A DNA stretch of 62,749 bases from Burkholderiales bacterium (GCA_028868825.1 JAGWTU010000030.1:1-62749), one strand, 5' to 3'; counted from the first letter of the stretch, positions 45,197-54,539 are shown. Notes: generated by a model not told the origin, from the sequence alone. Numbers and translations are program-made.

Positions 45197-45772
45197 ATGC
45201 CCGCGCCCACCAGTCGCAAGGAACTGACTCACGACCGAATCCTGGATGTCGCCGCCCGCGTCATCCGCCGCGCTGGCTACGACGGTGCCGGTCTGGCGTC
45301 CATCATGAAGGAGGCCGGTCTGACGCATGGCGGCTTCTATGCCCACTTCGCCTCGCGCGATGCGCTGCTGGCCGAGGCCACGCAGCGCGCCGGTCGCGAT
45401 ACCGGGGCCGTGCTCGTTGAGCGGCTGCGCCTGGCCCAGGCCGACGGCATGAGTCCGTTCTCCGCGCTGGTGCAAACCTACCTGGCGGACGCGCAGCTCG
45501 AGAACGCCGAGTGCGGTTGCGTGGTCGCCGCGCTGGCCTCCGAAATCCCGCGCCAGGCCGACGCAGTCGCCAATGCCGCCCGCGCCCGCGTGCTCGGCCT
45601 GGTCGAACTGGTGCGCCGCACGCTTCCTGCCGGTGTCGACCCGGCGCAGGCCCAGGTGGTCGCCGCCACGATGGTCGGCACGCTGCAATTGGCGCGCACG
45701 CTGCAGGGCAAGGCGGGCAAGGCGTGGCTGGCCAACGTGCGGGCCAGCCTGATCCAGCAGTACGACGCTTGA
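45197..45772 (+). CDS. TetR-family transcriptional regulator
   Basis: 191 residues. The N-terminal helix-turn-helix domain (R-I-L-D-V-A-A-R-V-I-R-R-A-G-Y-D-G and I-M-K-E-A-G-L-T-H-G-G-F-Y-A-H-F) is followed by an all-helical ligand domain with a C-G-C pair. It probably represses itself and the four-gene cassette downstream. The frame is open upstream, but ATG 45197 directly follows the promoter. Confidence 0.88.
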   Translation: MPAPTSRKELTHDRILDVAARVIRRAGYDGAGLASIMKEAGLTHGGFYAHFASRDALLAEATQRAGRDTGAVLVERLRLAQADGMSPFSALVQTYLADAQLENAECGCVVAALASEIPRQADAVANAARARVLGLVELVRRTLPAGVDPAQAQVVAATMVGTLQLARTLQGKAGKAWLANVRASLIQQYDA

Positions 45773-45815
45773 CGCGCCGGTAGCAGCAGCCGCCGACGCG
45801 CTCTTGCGTGCCGGC

Positions 45816-45837
45816 AAATATGATGATCATCATTTAT
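45816..45837. promoter_or_regulatory. second TetR-type operator before the SDR gene
   Basis: A perfect palindrome ATGATGATCATCAT (45820-45833) inside an A/T-rich 22-base patch shares AATATGATGATC with the operator at 45168. It lies 10-30 bases before the SDR start codon. Confidence 0.65.
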
Positions 45838-45846
45838 AGGAACACC

Positions 45847-46551
45847 ATGAAACTCGACAACGCCACCGTCCTCGTCACCGGCGCCAATCGCGGCATCGGG
45901 CTGGCCTTCGCGCAGGCTGCCCTGGCACGAGGAGCACGCAAGGTCTACGCCGGCGCACGCGACCCGAAGAGCGTCAAGCTGCCCGGCGTCACGCCGCTGC
46001 AGCTCGACGTGAACTCGCCTGCCGACATCGCGGCCGCCGTCGCCGCGGCCGGCGACGTGACCGTGGTCATCAACAACGCCGGCATCGCGCAGTTCGGCGG
46101 CCTGCTCGCTGCGGATGCCGAGCCGCGCCTGCGCCAGCAGCTGGAGACCAATGTCTTCGGCGTCCTGCGCATCAGCCGGGCGTTCGCGCCCGTGCTGGCG
46201 GCCAACGGTGGCGGCGCGCTGCTGAACGTGGCTTCCGTCGCCAGCTGGATCACCAACCCTGCGCTGGCTGCGTACGCGGTCTCGAAGTCCGCCGTGTGGA
46301 GCCTGAGCAACGGCCTGCGCCATGAGTTGCGGGGCCAGAACACCCAGGTGCTGACGCTGCACATGGCCTTCGTCGACACCGACATGACGCAGGGCATCGC
46401 CGGTCCCAAGTCGACGCCGGAGCAGATCGTCGCAAAGGCACTCGACGCACTCGAAGCCGGCGCCGACGAGGTGCTGGCCGACGAGACGACGCAGCACGTC
46501 AAGCTGGGCCTGTCGGCGCAACCCGGCGTGTACCTGCAGGCGCGGGACTGA
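45847..46551 (+). CDS. short-chain dehydrogenase/reductase
   Basis: 234 residues, classical SDR. The cofactor motif is T-G-A-N-R-G-I-G, then N-N-A-G, and a catalytic Ser (N-V-A-S-V-A-S-W) with Y-A-V-S-K. Substrate not predictable. First gene of the cassette behind the palindromic operator; AGGAAC precedes the ATG. Confidence 0.87.
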   Translation: MKLDNATVLVTGANRGIGLAFAQAALARGARKVYAGARDPKSVKLPGVTPLQLDVNSPADIAAAVAAAGDVTVVINNAGIAQFGGLLAADAEPRLRQQLETNVFGVLRISRAFAPVLAANGGGALLNVASVASWITNPALAAYAVSKSAVWSLSNGLRHELRGQNTQVLTLHMAFVDTDMTQGIAGPKSTPEQIVAKALDALEAGADEVLADETTQHVKLGLSAQPGVYLQARD

Positions 46552-46553
46552 AC

Positions 46554-47960
46554 ATGACCACCGCCGTCGACACGCCGGTCTTGCGCGCCACGACACCCGC
46601 ATCGCCGTGGCCCGTGTTCCGGGTCGCCAGCATCGCCACCTTCCTGGTGTCGCTGGACACGACGATGCTGTTCGCGGCGTTCGATCCCCTTCGGCATGCC
46701 TTCGCCGATGCCACCGCTGCCGACCTCTCTTGGGTGCTGAACGCCTACACCTTGGTGTACGCGACGATGCTGATTCCCGCCGGCGGCCTGGCCGACACGC
46801 ATGGCCGCAAGCGCGTGTTCCTGACCGGGGTGGCGCTCTTCCTGGCGGCCTCCGCCGCCTGCGGTGTGGCCGGCAGCGTGGGCTGGTTGATCGCGGCCCG
46901 GGTGTTGCAGGCCGTCGGGGCGGCGTTGCTGACGCCCGCATCGCTGTCGATCCTGCTCGCGGCATTTCCGCAGAGCCGGCGTGCGGTGGTCGTGAGCCTG
47001 TGGGGCGCCGTGGGTGGCCTGGCGGCCGCCGTGGGCCCGAGCGCAGGCAGCTTCGTGATCGACCACTTCGGCTGGCCCTGGGCGTTCTACATCAACCTGC
47101 CCCTGGGTGGCCTGGCCTTGTGGCGCGGTGCTTCGCTGCTGCAGGAATCGGAGAAGTCCAGCCTGCGGCGCCGGGTGGACGGCGTCGGCATGGCCCTGCT
47201 GGTGCTGGCGGTGGGGGCCGTCACCCTGGCCATCGTCGAATCCGAGGTGCCGACCTGGAGTCGTCTGGAACTCGGGGTTCTGGCCGCGACCGGGTTGGTC
47301 GCCGCCGGCGCCTTCGTGGCGTGGGCGCGCAAGGCCGAGGCGCCGCTGGTCGATCTGGCGCTTTTCCACAATCGCACCTACCGCTACGTGAACGCCGCGA
47401 CCCTGGCTTTCGGCACGGCGTTCTCGATGATGTTCCTGACCTTCTTCTTCTTCATGATGAACGTCTGGCACTTCAGCCTGCCGCAGGCCGGGCTGGCGGT
47501 GACGCCTGGGCCGCTGCTGGTGATGCCGACGGCCATCGTCACCGGTCGACTGGCGACACGGCTGGGTCATCGCCGCTTCCTGGTCGGCGGCTCGCTGCTG
47601 TATGCCTGCAGCAGCCTGTGGTTCCTGCTCGTGCCGGGAACCGAGCCGCACTATCTGTCGCGCTGGCTTCCCGGGCTGATGATGAGCGGCATCGCAGTCG
47701 GCCTGGTACTGCCATCGCTGTCGGCCGCGGCCGTGAGCCGCCTGCCGGTGGCGCACTACGCCGTCGGCAGCGCGGTCAACCAGGCCACGCGCCAGATTGG
47801 CTCGGTGCTGGGCGTGGCGCTCACCGTGGCCTTGCTGGGCCATGCGGCACTGCACCGCGCCGACTTCAATGCGCTGTATCTCCTGCACGCCGCGCTGGCG
47901 CTGCTCGTGGGCCTGCTGTGTCTGCCGGTGGACACCAAGCCGCGGGCGGCGCAGGCGTGA
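46554..47960 (+). CDS. MFS transporter (DHA2-like, drug/small-molecule efflux)
   Basis: 468 residues with about 14 hydrophobic segments. Family features: L-D-T-T-M-L near the first helix, A-D-T-H-G-R-K-R-V-F in the first cytoplasmic loop and G-P-S-A-G-S-F in the antiporter motif C region. It starts 2 bases after the SDR stop, so it is co-translated. A drug, solvent or metabolite export role under TetR control is likely. Confidence 0.85.
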   Translation: MTTAVDTPVLRATTPASPWPVFRVASIATFLVSLDTTMLFAAFDPLRHAFADATAADLSWVLNAYTLVYATMLIPAGGLADTHGRKRVFLTGVALFLAASAACGVAGSVGWLIAARVLQAVGAALLTPASLSILLAAFPQSRRAVVVSLWGAVGGLAAAVGPSAGSFVIDHFGWPWAFYINLPLGGLALWRGASLLQESEKSSLRRRVDGVGMALLVLAVGAVTLAIVESEVPTWSRLELGVLAATGLVAAGAFVAWARKAEAPLVDLALFHNRTYRYVNAATLAFGTAFSMMFLTFFFFMMNVWHFSLPQAGLAVTPGPLLVMPTAIVTGRLATRLGHRRFLVGGSLLYACSSLWFLLVPGTEPHYLSRWLPGLMMSGIAVGLVLPSLSAAAVSRLPVAHYAVGSAVNQATRQIGSVLGVALTVALLGHAALHRADFNALYLLHAALALLVGLLCLPVDTKPRAAQA

Positions 47961-47991
47961 TCGCGCGTGCACACCATCCACCGAGGCATAC

Positions 47992-48558
47992 ATGACGAAC
48001 GAGCACACGACGCAAACCACGCTGAACGCCTGGCAGGCGCAGTTGGAGCAGGTCAGGCAGCGCAGGATCGACCGGGGCGCAGGGCATGCCGGCCTGGCCC
48101 ACCCGGACCAGGTTCGGGGCAAGACCGGCCTGCAGGTGATGACGGCCTTGCTCGAAGGCGACTTGCCCCACCCGTACATGGCCGACACCTTCGACTGCGA
48201 GCTGGTCGAGCTGGGCGATGGGCACGCCGTCTTCCAGGCGACGCCGCAACTGAAGCACTACAACCCGCTCGGTTCGGTGCATGGCGGCTGGTACGCGACC
48301 TTGCTGGACTTCGCGTTGGGATGTGCGGTGCAGACCCAGTTGCCCGTGGGACGCAGCTACACCACCAGCCAGATCAATCTCAACATCGTCAGGGCGGCCA
48401 GCACGAAGACAGGCCCGCTGCGATGCGTGGGGTTCGCGCTCCACGTGGGCCGTCAGGTCGGCACGGCCGAAGCGCGGATCGTTGGCCCCGACGGGAAGCT
48501 GTATGCCCATGCCACCACCACCTGCGCCATCTTCGAAACGCCACCTGCTGCGACTTGA
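47992..48558 (+). CDS. PaaI-type hotdog-fold thioesterase
   Basis: 188 residues. The hotdog core includes H-Y-N-P-L-G-S-V-H-G-G-W-Y-A-T-L-L-D, the usual active-site helix of PaaI/YbgC-like acyl-CoA thioesterases, and T-S-Q-I-N-L-N-I-V-R. Third gene of the TetR cassette, 31 bases after the MFS gene. Confidence 0.82.
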   Translation: MTNEHTTQTTLNAWQAQLEQVRQRRIDRGAGHAGLAHPDQVRGKTGLQVMTALLEGDLPHPYMADTFDCELVELGDGHAVFQATPQLKHYNPLGSVHGGWYATLLDFALGCAVQTQLPVGRSYTTSQINLNIVRAASTKTGPLRCVGFALHVGRQVGTAEARIVGPDGKLYAHATTTCAIFETPPAAT

Positions 48559-48599
48559 TTCGAAAGCCGACGAATCGCCGCGCCACGACCAGGAAGACC

Positions 48600-49601
48600 A
48601 TGAAAGCGCTCACCTTCAATCGTTACGGCAAGTCGCCCGGGATCGGCTTCTCGGACGTTCTCCGCCCCACACCGAAGGCCGATGAACTGCTGGTCCAGGT
48701 CCATGCGGCCGGCATCAATCCGATCGACAACATGATCCCCACCGGGATCTTCAAGGCCGTCTTGAAATTCCGGCTTCCCGCGACCTTGGGCAGCGATCTG
48801 GCCGGCGTCGTGGTCGAGGTCGGCAGCCGCGTGACCCGGTTCAAGGTCGGCGATGCGGTCTTCGCCAACATCTTCGACCAGGGCACAGGCTCCATCGCCG
48901 AATTTGCAGTGGTCCCTGAGAGTGCGGCAGCGCTGAAGCCGGGCAATCTCGACTTCGTGCAGGCGGCGTCGATCCCGATGGTCGCGCTCACTTCCTGGCA
49001 GGCGCTCAAGGAGCGCTGCAAGCTCCAGTCGGGCCAGAAGGTCTTCATCCCGGCAGGCTCCGGCGGCATCGGCACGTTCGCCATCCAATTGGCAAAGCAC
49101 CTGGGAGCCAGGGTCGGCACGACCACCAGCACCGGCAATGTCGAACTGGTGCGCAGCCTGGGTGCCGACGAGGTGGTCGACTACAAGAAGCAAGGGTTCG
49201 AGGCCGTGCTGGGCGGCTACGACGCGGTGCTGGGCACCGTCAGGGGAGACGCGATCGAGAAGGCCATCGGCATCCTCAAGGCGCGGGGCAGGATCGTCTC
49301 CCTGGTCGGGCCCCTGGACGTCGCGTTCGCCCGCGCCCGCGGGCTCAACTTCATCCTGACGTTCGTGTTCGCGCTGATGAGCCGAAAGATCATGCGCCTC
49401 GCCAGCCAGCGGGACGTCGACTACTCGTTCCTTTTTGCCCGCCCCGACGGCGACCAGCTCGCCGAGATCGGCCAGCTCCTCGAGGCGCAGCGCATCCGGC
49501 CGGTGATCGACAAGGTGTTCGCCTTCGAGGAGGCCAGGCAGGCACTGGCGTACCTCGCCCAGGGTCGGTCGAAGGGCAAAGTAGTCGTGCGGATGCGATA
49601 G
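48600..49601 (+). CDS. zinc-independent alcohol dehydrogenase/quinone oxidoreductase (MDR)
   Basis: 333 residues, medium-chain dehydrogenase family. N-terminal G-I-N-P-I-D-N-M, then P-A-T-L-G-S-D-L-A-G-V-V-V-E-V-G, and a Rossmann loop G-S-G-G-I-G-T-F-A. Catalytic zinc ligands are not evident, pointing to the NADP-dependent quinone or enone reductase branch. Last gene of the cassette. Confidence 0.84.
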   Translation: MKALTFNRYGKSPGIGFSDVLRPTPKADELLVQVHAAGINPIDNMIPTGIFKAVLKFRLPATLGSDLAGVVVEVGSRVTRFKVGDAVFANIFDQGTGSIAEFAVVPESAAALKPGNLDFVQAASIPMVALTSWQALKERCKLQSGQKVFIPAGSGGIGTFAIQLAKHLGARVGTTTSTGNVELVRSLGADEVVDYKKQGFEAVLGGYDAVLGTVRGDAIEKAIGILKARGRIVSLVGPLDVAFARARGLNFILTFVFALMSRKIMRLASQRDVDYSFLFARPDGDQLAEIGQLLEAQRIRPVIDKVFAFEEARQALAYLAQGRSKGKVVVRMR

Positions 49602-49948
49602 CCGCGATCGACGGGATGGAAGGTGGCATTGCCCGGCTCTCGATACCACGATCGACGCCGACCCAATGCTCGGCATCGCGATCCGCCGCCGCAGCCAAGC
49701 AGCCCACAGGCCGACGGCCAGCGGCCGGTTGCATTTCCAGGCAGCGCTGGCGCGGCTTCGGCCACGCCAGCCAGGATCGCGCCACCGCGCCACCGCGCCA
49801 CCGCGCCACCGCGCCACCGCGCCACGAGGGTGATCATCGCGTGGCGCCGCGACCAGCACGTCGGCGTCAGCTGTCGTCGACCGGGGCCTCGTGCATGGGC
49901 TTGCCGCCGCACGGCTGCACCCGCCGATCTCCACCATGGTCGGTGAGG
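49602..49948. other. gene-free stretch with decayed sequence
   Basis: No convincing gene on either strand. The only clear structure is the 8-base tandem repeat listed next. Together with the adjacent regulator remnant the region looks like a site of past deletion. Confidence 0.5.
49781..49825. repeat. 8-bp tandem repeat (GCCACCGC) x5.6
   Basis: Five perfect copies of GCCACCGC (49781-49820) plus GCCAC. It lies outside genes; copy number is likely to vary between strains by slippage. Confidence 0.9.
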
Positions 49949-50275
49949 TCATCCGGCCCTGCCCGCCACGCTCGTGGACTCGCGGGTGATCAAGCTGAAC
50001 GGCAGCACCTGGTGCTGAACGCTCTTGGGTTCGCCGGCACGCTGGCGACGAATCTGCTCGTGCACCAGATCGACGGCGGATCGCGCCATGTCGGCGATGG
50101 GTTGATGGATGGTCGGCACCCCAAGCTTGAGCGGTAGGTGAACAGGCCCTGCGCCACGCGGCCGGGCAAGAGATCGACAGGCGCTTCGGCCATGGCGACG
50201 ACGAAGGCCGCCTGGCGCAGTTTTGCCGGCGTGTGCTTGGGGTCGCCCTCGACGAAGGCGACAGGGTGGGCTCAC
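49949..50275 (-). pseudogene. LacI-family regulator remnant
   Basis: Two pieces of a LacI-type effector domain are seen in different minus-strand frames. Near 50160-50270 one frame reads V-A-F-V-E-G-D-P-K-H-T-P-A and G-L-F-T-Y-R-S. Near 49949-50130 another reads V-P-T-I-H-Q-P-I-A-D-M-A-R-S-A-V-D-L and L-P-F-S-L-I-T-R-E-S-T-S. The roughly 50 residues that normally separate them, and the whole DNA-binding domain, are missing. This is a decayed gene. Confidence 0.68.
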
Positions 50276-50348
50276 CTGCGGCCGCGCCGGCGGTGCGACT
50301 GCGCGACGGCTCGCAGTCGACGCCAGCCGCGTCACCCGCCCCGCACGT

Positions 50349-50987
50349 TCAGGCCTTCTTCGGCGGCCAGTGCCGCACGAAGATCGGCGCATACGCGGGG
50401 TGGCCATCGACGCGTTGCAGCAGCGCCGAGAAATCGGGTCGCGCCTGCGCCAGGTGCGCTCGCGTGCCCGACCAGCGCGACACCACCGACGCCAGCAGGT
50501 CCAGCGCGCCCGGCGCGGCGCCGCCCAGGAACGGACGCTGGGGATGCAGGTCGGCGAAGACCGCCCAATGCGCGTGCAGCCGCTCGCGCGCCGCCGCCTT
50601 GACCGCCGCGCGCGACGCGTCGTCGCTGGCCGTCGTCCAGCGCTCGGGAAAGTCGCCCACGCTGATCGCGCTGTAGCAGTTGGCGGCGATGAACACCAGT
50701 CCGCGCAGCGCCAGCGAGCGCGCGACGAGGTCCGTCGGCAGCAGGCCGCTGGCCGGATGCGCCAGGCCCAGGTGCATCAGGATCGCCGCGCTCTCGGACA
50801 GCACCGTGCCGTCGGGCAGCACGAGCGTCGGGATCTGCTTCAACGGATTGACGCGCGCCAATTCGTCGACGGCGGACTTCCCGTCCCACGACGCGGCGGG
50901 CACGACGCGGAACGCGACACCCGCCTGCTGCAGCGCGGCCTCGATGGCCGCCGATCCCGATCCCTCGTAGCCGTAGAGCGTGTGCAT
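50349..50987 (-). CDS. glutathione S-transferase family protein
   Basis: 212 residues. The N-terminal thioredoxin-like domain has L-Y-G-Y-E-G-S-G-S-A-A at the active-site loop, V-N-P-L-K-Q-I-P-T-L-V-L-P-D-G and the glutathione-binding S-E-S-A-A-I. The helical C-terminal domain ends W-P-P-K-K-A. Substrate unknown. Isolated gene, divergent from the CoA-ester lyase. Confidence 0.88.
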   Translation of the reverse strand: MHTLYGYEGSGSAAIEAALQQAGVAFRVVPAASWDGKSAVDELARVNPLKQIPTLVLPDGTVLSESAAILMHLGLAHPASGLLPTDLVARSLALRGLVFIAANCYSAISVGDFPERWTTASDDASRAAVKAAARERLHAHWAVFADLHPQRPFLGGAAPGALDLLASVVSRWSGTRAHLAQARPDFSALLQRVDGHPAYAPIFVRHWPPKKA

Positions 50988-51113
50988 GGTCGCGTCCTCG
51001 CGGGTCGTCGTGTCGTGGGGCCCGCATCGTAGACCTCGACGATCCCGACATCGGCTCACCGGCACCGCAGGTGCAGGGCCCCCCTGCGCGGCCGACGTGG
51101 CACGATACGGCCC

Positions 51114-51950
51114 ATGTCCGAGCTCCCCACCCGCGCGGCACCCCGCAGCTACCTCTTCGTGCCGGGCGACCGCCCGCAACGCTTCGACAGCGCCTGGAAC
51201 AGCCCGGCCGACGAGGTGATCCTCGATCTCGAAGATGCCGTGGCACCGGCGCAGAAGGACGCCGCCCGCGCCGCGGTGGCGGCCTGGCTGCGGCCCGATC
51301 GCCCGGTCTGGGTGCGCTGCAACGCCGCGGACAGCGCGTGGTTTCAGGACGACCTCGGCCTGGCCGCGGTGCCGGGGCTGGCCGGCTTCGTCATGCCCAA
51401 GGCCGAGACCTTGCCGCCCGCCTTGCTCGAGCTCGCCCGGGTGCATGGGCTGGGCCTGATCCCGCTCGTCGAGACGGCGCAGGGCATCGACCTGTGCGAG
51501 GCACTCGCCCGCGCACCCGCGGTGACGCGACTGGCGTTCGGCTCGATCGACTTCCAGGTCGACCTGGGCATCGCCGGCGAGGACGATGGCCTGCTGCTCT
51601 TCCGCTCGCGCCTCGTGCTGGCGAGTCGCCTGGCCGGCAGGCCGGCACCCATCGATGGCGTCACGCCGTCGATCGACGACGAGGCTCAGGTGCGCGCCGA
51701 CACCCGGCGCTCGCGGCGCCTGGGGCTGAAGGCGCGGCTGTGCATCCACCCGCGCCAGGTGCCCTGGGTCCATGAGGAATTGGCGCCCACGGCGACCGAG
51801 CGCGACTGGGCGCGGCGCGTCATCGAGGCGATGGCGGCGGCCCGGGGCGCGGCGGTCGCCGTCGACGGCAAGATGGTCGACCGCCCCATCCTGCTGCGGG
51901 CGCAGGAGATCGATGCCGCGCCGGCGCCGTCGGCGCGCACGCGGGCCTGA
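51114..51950 (+). CDS. HpcH/HpaI aldolase/CitE-type CoA-ester lyase
   Basis: 278-residue TIM-barrel protein of the CitE/malyl-CoA lyase family. Motifs: R-S-Y-L-F-V-P-G-D-R-P, I-L-D-L-E-D-A-V-A-P, the V-M-P-K-A-E strand, L-I-P-L-V-E-T-A-Q-G and F-G-S-I-D-F-Q-V-D-L-G, which carries the metal-binding acid. It is shorter than typical serine-cycle malyl-CoA lyase (about 320), so a citramalyl/malyl-CoA role is only a possibility. It stands alone in front of the RND operon. Confidence 0.83.
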   Translation: MSELPTRAAPRSYLFVPGDRPQRFDSAWNSPADEVILDLEDAVAPAQKDAARAAVAAWLRPDRPVWVRCNAADSAWFQDDLGLAAVPGLAGFVMPKAETLPPALLELARVHGLGLIPLVETAQGIDLCEALARAPAVTRLAFGSIDFQVDLGIAGEDDGLLLFRSRLVLASRLAGRPAPIDGVTPSIDDEAQVRADTRRSRRLGLKARLCIHPRQVPWVHEELAPTATERDWARRVIEAMAAARGAAVAVDGKMVDRPILLRAQEIDAAPAPSARTRA

Positions 51951-51953
51951 TCC

Positions 51954-53447
51954 TTGCGGGACTCGAACCGCGCCCGCCAGGCCGCGCATCCGCTCTTCGA
52001 TTCGGCACCCCACGACCCGGTGGCGGCGCTGGTGAGTGCCGTCGCCAAACTGCCTGCTCCGGTCCTCGGCTCGTCGGCGATCCGCGTGGCTGCCTGGATG
52101 GCCGCCTGCCTGGCCGCCAGCCTGAGTGGCTGCGCCACCTACGAGCCCCGGCCGCTGACCCCGGCCAACACGATCGAGCGTGTGCTGCAGCGCTCGCTGC
52201 AGGACCCTTCGTTGCAGGAACGGCTGTTCCAACGCCTGCCGCCCGCCGAGCAGCCGGCGGCTGCAGGCTGGACGCTGAAATCGCTGGCGCTCGCCGCCGA
52301 GCGCTACAACGACGCCCTGGCGCAGGCGCGCGCACGACTGGCCGGCGCCGAAGCGGCGCTGGTGACGGCGCGGCAGATCGCCAACCCCAGCCTGCAGTTG
52401 CCGCTGGGCTACACGGGCAACGCCGGCGCCGGCGTCTCGCCTTACCTCTTCGGTCTCGGCCTGGACCTGCCGCTGGAGTCGCCGACGCTGCGCGCCGCGC
52501 GCATCGGCGCCGCCGAGCGCCGGGTCGACGCGGCGCGGCTGGAGCTCGAAGCGACGGCCTGGCAGGTGCGCAGCCACCTGCGCACGACCCTGCTCGACCT
52601 GCGCCACGCGCGCCGCATGGCGGCACTGGCGCGGGCGCAGCTGGCGCAGCGCGAGGCCGTCGCGGCGATGGTCGAGCGGCGCGTCGCGGTCGGCGAAGCC
52701 TCGGCGGTCGAACTCGCCCAGGTGCGCGCCGATGTCGCGCCGCTGCGCAGCGAAGGCGCGCGCCAGGATCTCGCGGCGCGGCAGGCGCTGGCGGCGGTGG
52801 CCGCGGCGGTCGGCGTGCCGCCGTCGCAGCTCGAGGCCGCCGATGTGCGGCCCGGCTCGCTCGACCGCCCCCCGCCCGTCCTCGCCGACGGCGAGGCGCG
52901 CGACGCCGCGCTGGCCGGCCGCTGCGATGTGCGGCGCGCGCTCGCCGACTACGAGGCCAGCCAGGCGGCGCTGCAGGCCGCCGTGGCCGACCAGTTCCCG
53001 GGCGTGCATCTCGGCCCCGGCTACACCTACGACAGCGGCGCCCACAAGTACAGCCTCGCGGTCACGGGCATCGAGCTGCCGCTGTTCAACCGCCACGAAG
53101 GCCCGATCGCCGAGGCGCGCGCGCAGCGCCGCGGGGCTGCCGCGCAGTTCGAGGCGGTGGTCGCGCAGGGCCTGGCGCAACTCGACCGCGCGCGCGCCGA
53201 TTTCGACGGCGCCAGGCAGACGCTCGCGCTCGCCGAGCAGCAGCGCGAGGTGCAGCGGCAGCTCGAAGCCGCGGCGGCGCGGGCGCTGCGGATCGGCGCG
53301 GGGAGCCGCCTCGACCTCGTGCTCGCGCAGGCACAGGCCGGCGCCGCCGACCTCGCGCGCGAGGACGCCTTCGACCGCCTGCAGCGCGCGGCCGGCGCGC
53401 TGGAAGACGCGATGCAAAGCCCGTTCGCCGAAGAGGACCCCCGATGA
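51954..53447 (+). CDS. TolC-family outer-membrane efflux lipoprotein
   Basis: About 450-497 residues depending on start. A lipobox L-S-G-C at the end of A-W-M-A-A-C-L-A-A-S marks a lipoprotein. The two outer-membrane-efflux repeats are long Ala/Arg/Glu helices (A-E-R-Y-N-D-A-L-A-Q-A-R-A-R-L-A-G-A-E and F-P-G-V-H-L-G-P-G-Y). The TTG start at 51954 is the longest; in-frame GTG codons at 52020, 52032 and 52086 are alternatives and none has a clear ribosome site. First gene of a tripartite efflux operon; it overlaps the adaptor start by 4 bases. Confidence 0.82.
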   Translation: MRDSNRARQAAHPLFDSAPHDPVAALVSAVAKLPAPVLGSSAIRVAAWMAACLAASLSGCATYEPRPLTPANTIERVLQRSLQDPSLQERLFQRLPPAEQPAAAGWTLKSLALAAERYNDALAQARARLAGAEAALVTARQIANPSLQLPLGYTGNAGAGVSPYLFGLGLDLPLESPTLRAARIGAAERRVDAARLELEATAWQVRSHLRTTLLDLRHARRMAALARAQLAQREAVAAMVERRVAVGEASAVELAQVRADVAPLRSEGARQDLAARQALAAVAAAVGVPPSQLEAADVRPGSLDRPPPVLADGEARDAALAGRCDVRRALADYEASQAALQAAVADQFPGVHLGPGYTYDSGAHKYSLAVTGIELPLFNRHEGPIAEARAQRRGAAAQFEAVVAQGLAQLDRARADFDGARQTLALAEQQREVQRQLEAAAARALRIGAGSRLDLVLAQAQAGAADLAREDAFDRLQRAAGALEDAMQSPFAEEDPR

Positions 53448-54517
53448 ATCCGCGACCCCCTCGAAATCCCGCGGCGGCCGGCACCGCACGGCGCCTGCTG
53501 CTGGTCCTGCTCCTGCTCGCCGGTGCCGGTGGGTCGCGTCGCGCGGACGCGGCGGCGGCGGCGGGCGCCGCGGCAGCGCCGGCCTCCGCCGCCGGCCCGC
53601 TGAGCGGGGCCGACGGCAACACCCTCGTCCAGGTCGACGCCGCCGCCCAGGCCCGCGCCGGCCTCGTCGTGCAGCCGCTCGCCGCCGCCGATCGCGCGCC
53701 CGGGCGCTCGGCCCATGGCGTCGTCGTCGACCTGCAGCCGCTGCTCGACTGGCAGTCGCGCCTGCGCGAGGCGCGCGGCCGCCTCGTCGCCGCCGCAGCG
53801 GCGGACCGCACGGCGCGGGCCGAGGCCGAGCGCAGCGCGCAGTTGTACGAGGACGACCGCAACCTGTCGCTGAAGAGCCTGCAGCAGGCCCGCGCCGCGG
53901 CCGCGCAGGCCGCGGCGGCGGCCGGCACGGCGCAGGGCGACCTCGCGGCGCTGCAGCAGGAGGGGAACCTGCGCTTCGGCGCCGCGCTCGTGCGCCTGGC
54001 CGCTCGCGATGCGGCGGCCCTGTTCGGCGCGCGCGCGGCCATCGTCGGCGTGGCGCTGCCCGCGGCCACGACGGCGCCACCGCGGGTGCGGGTGACGCCG
54101 GCCGGCGGCGCCGCCACCGATGCCGCGTGGGCGACCTGGCTGGCCCCGGCCGCCCAGGCCGACGCGCGGCTCGGCGCCAACGTCCAGCTCTACCGCGTCG
54201 GGCGCGCCTTGCCGGCGCGGGCCGGCGTCGACGTCGAACTGCCGGGCGCGCCGGCGGACGGCGTGCGCGTGCCGTCGCAGGCCGTCGTCTGGTACGCCGG
54301 CCAGCCCTGGGTCTATGTGCGGCGCGATGCCCGCCATTTCGCGCGCGTGCCGCTGCTCGAGGCGCGCGAGGAGGCCGACGGCTATTTCGTGCCGACCGGG
54401 CTGCAGCCCGGCGAGGCGGTCGTGACGCGCGGCGCCGGACTGCTGCTGTCGCAGGAACGAATGCCGCCACCCGGCAGCAGCGGTGCCTGCAGGACGGCGG
54501 ATTGCGACGGCGATTGA
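53444..54517 (+). CDS. RND efflux periplasmic adaptor
   Basis: 357 residues. A signal or anchor sequence (R-R-L-L-L-V-L-L-L-L-A-G-A-G) is followed by an Ala-rich helical hairpin (about 110-165) and beta-barrel and membrane-proximal domains (A-R-A-G-V-D-V-E-L-P, V-P-S-Q-A-V-V-W-Y-A-G-Q-P-W-V-Y-V). Divergent from CzcB/CusB and without visible His/Met-rich metal sites. Ends in a small C-rich tail (C-R-T-A-D-C). Confidence 0.8.
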   Translation: MNPRPPRNPAAAGTARRLLLVLLLLAGAGGSRRADAAAAAGAAAAPASAAGPLSGADGNTLVQVDAAAQARAGLVVQPLAAADRAPGRSAHGVVVDLQPLLDWQSRLREARGRLVAAAAADRTARAEAERSAQLYEDDRNLSLKSLQQARAAAAQAAAAAGTAQGDLAALQQEGNLRFGAALVRLAARDAAALFGARAAIVGVALPAATTAPPRVRVTPAGGAATDAAWATWLAPAAQADARLGANVQLYRVGRALPARAGVDVELPGAPADGVRVPSQAVVWYAGQPWVYVRRDARHFARVPLLEAREEADGYFVPTGLQPGEAVVTRGAGLLLSQERMPPPGSSGACRTADCDGD

Positions 54518-54539
54518 AGCCCGCGCGCCGCAAGCGACC

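Noticed and set aside
49781..49825. Possible CRISPR-like array
   Set aside because: The unit is 8 bases, copies are back to back with no spacers, and no cas gene is present.
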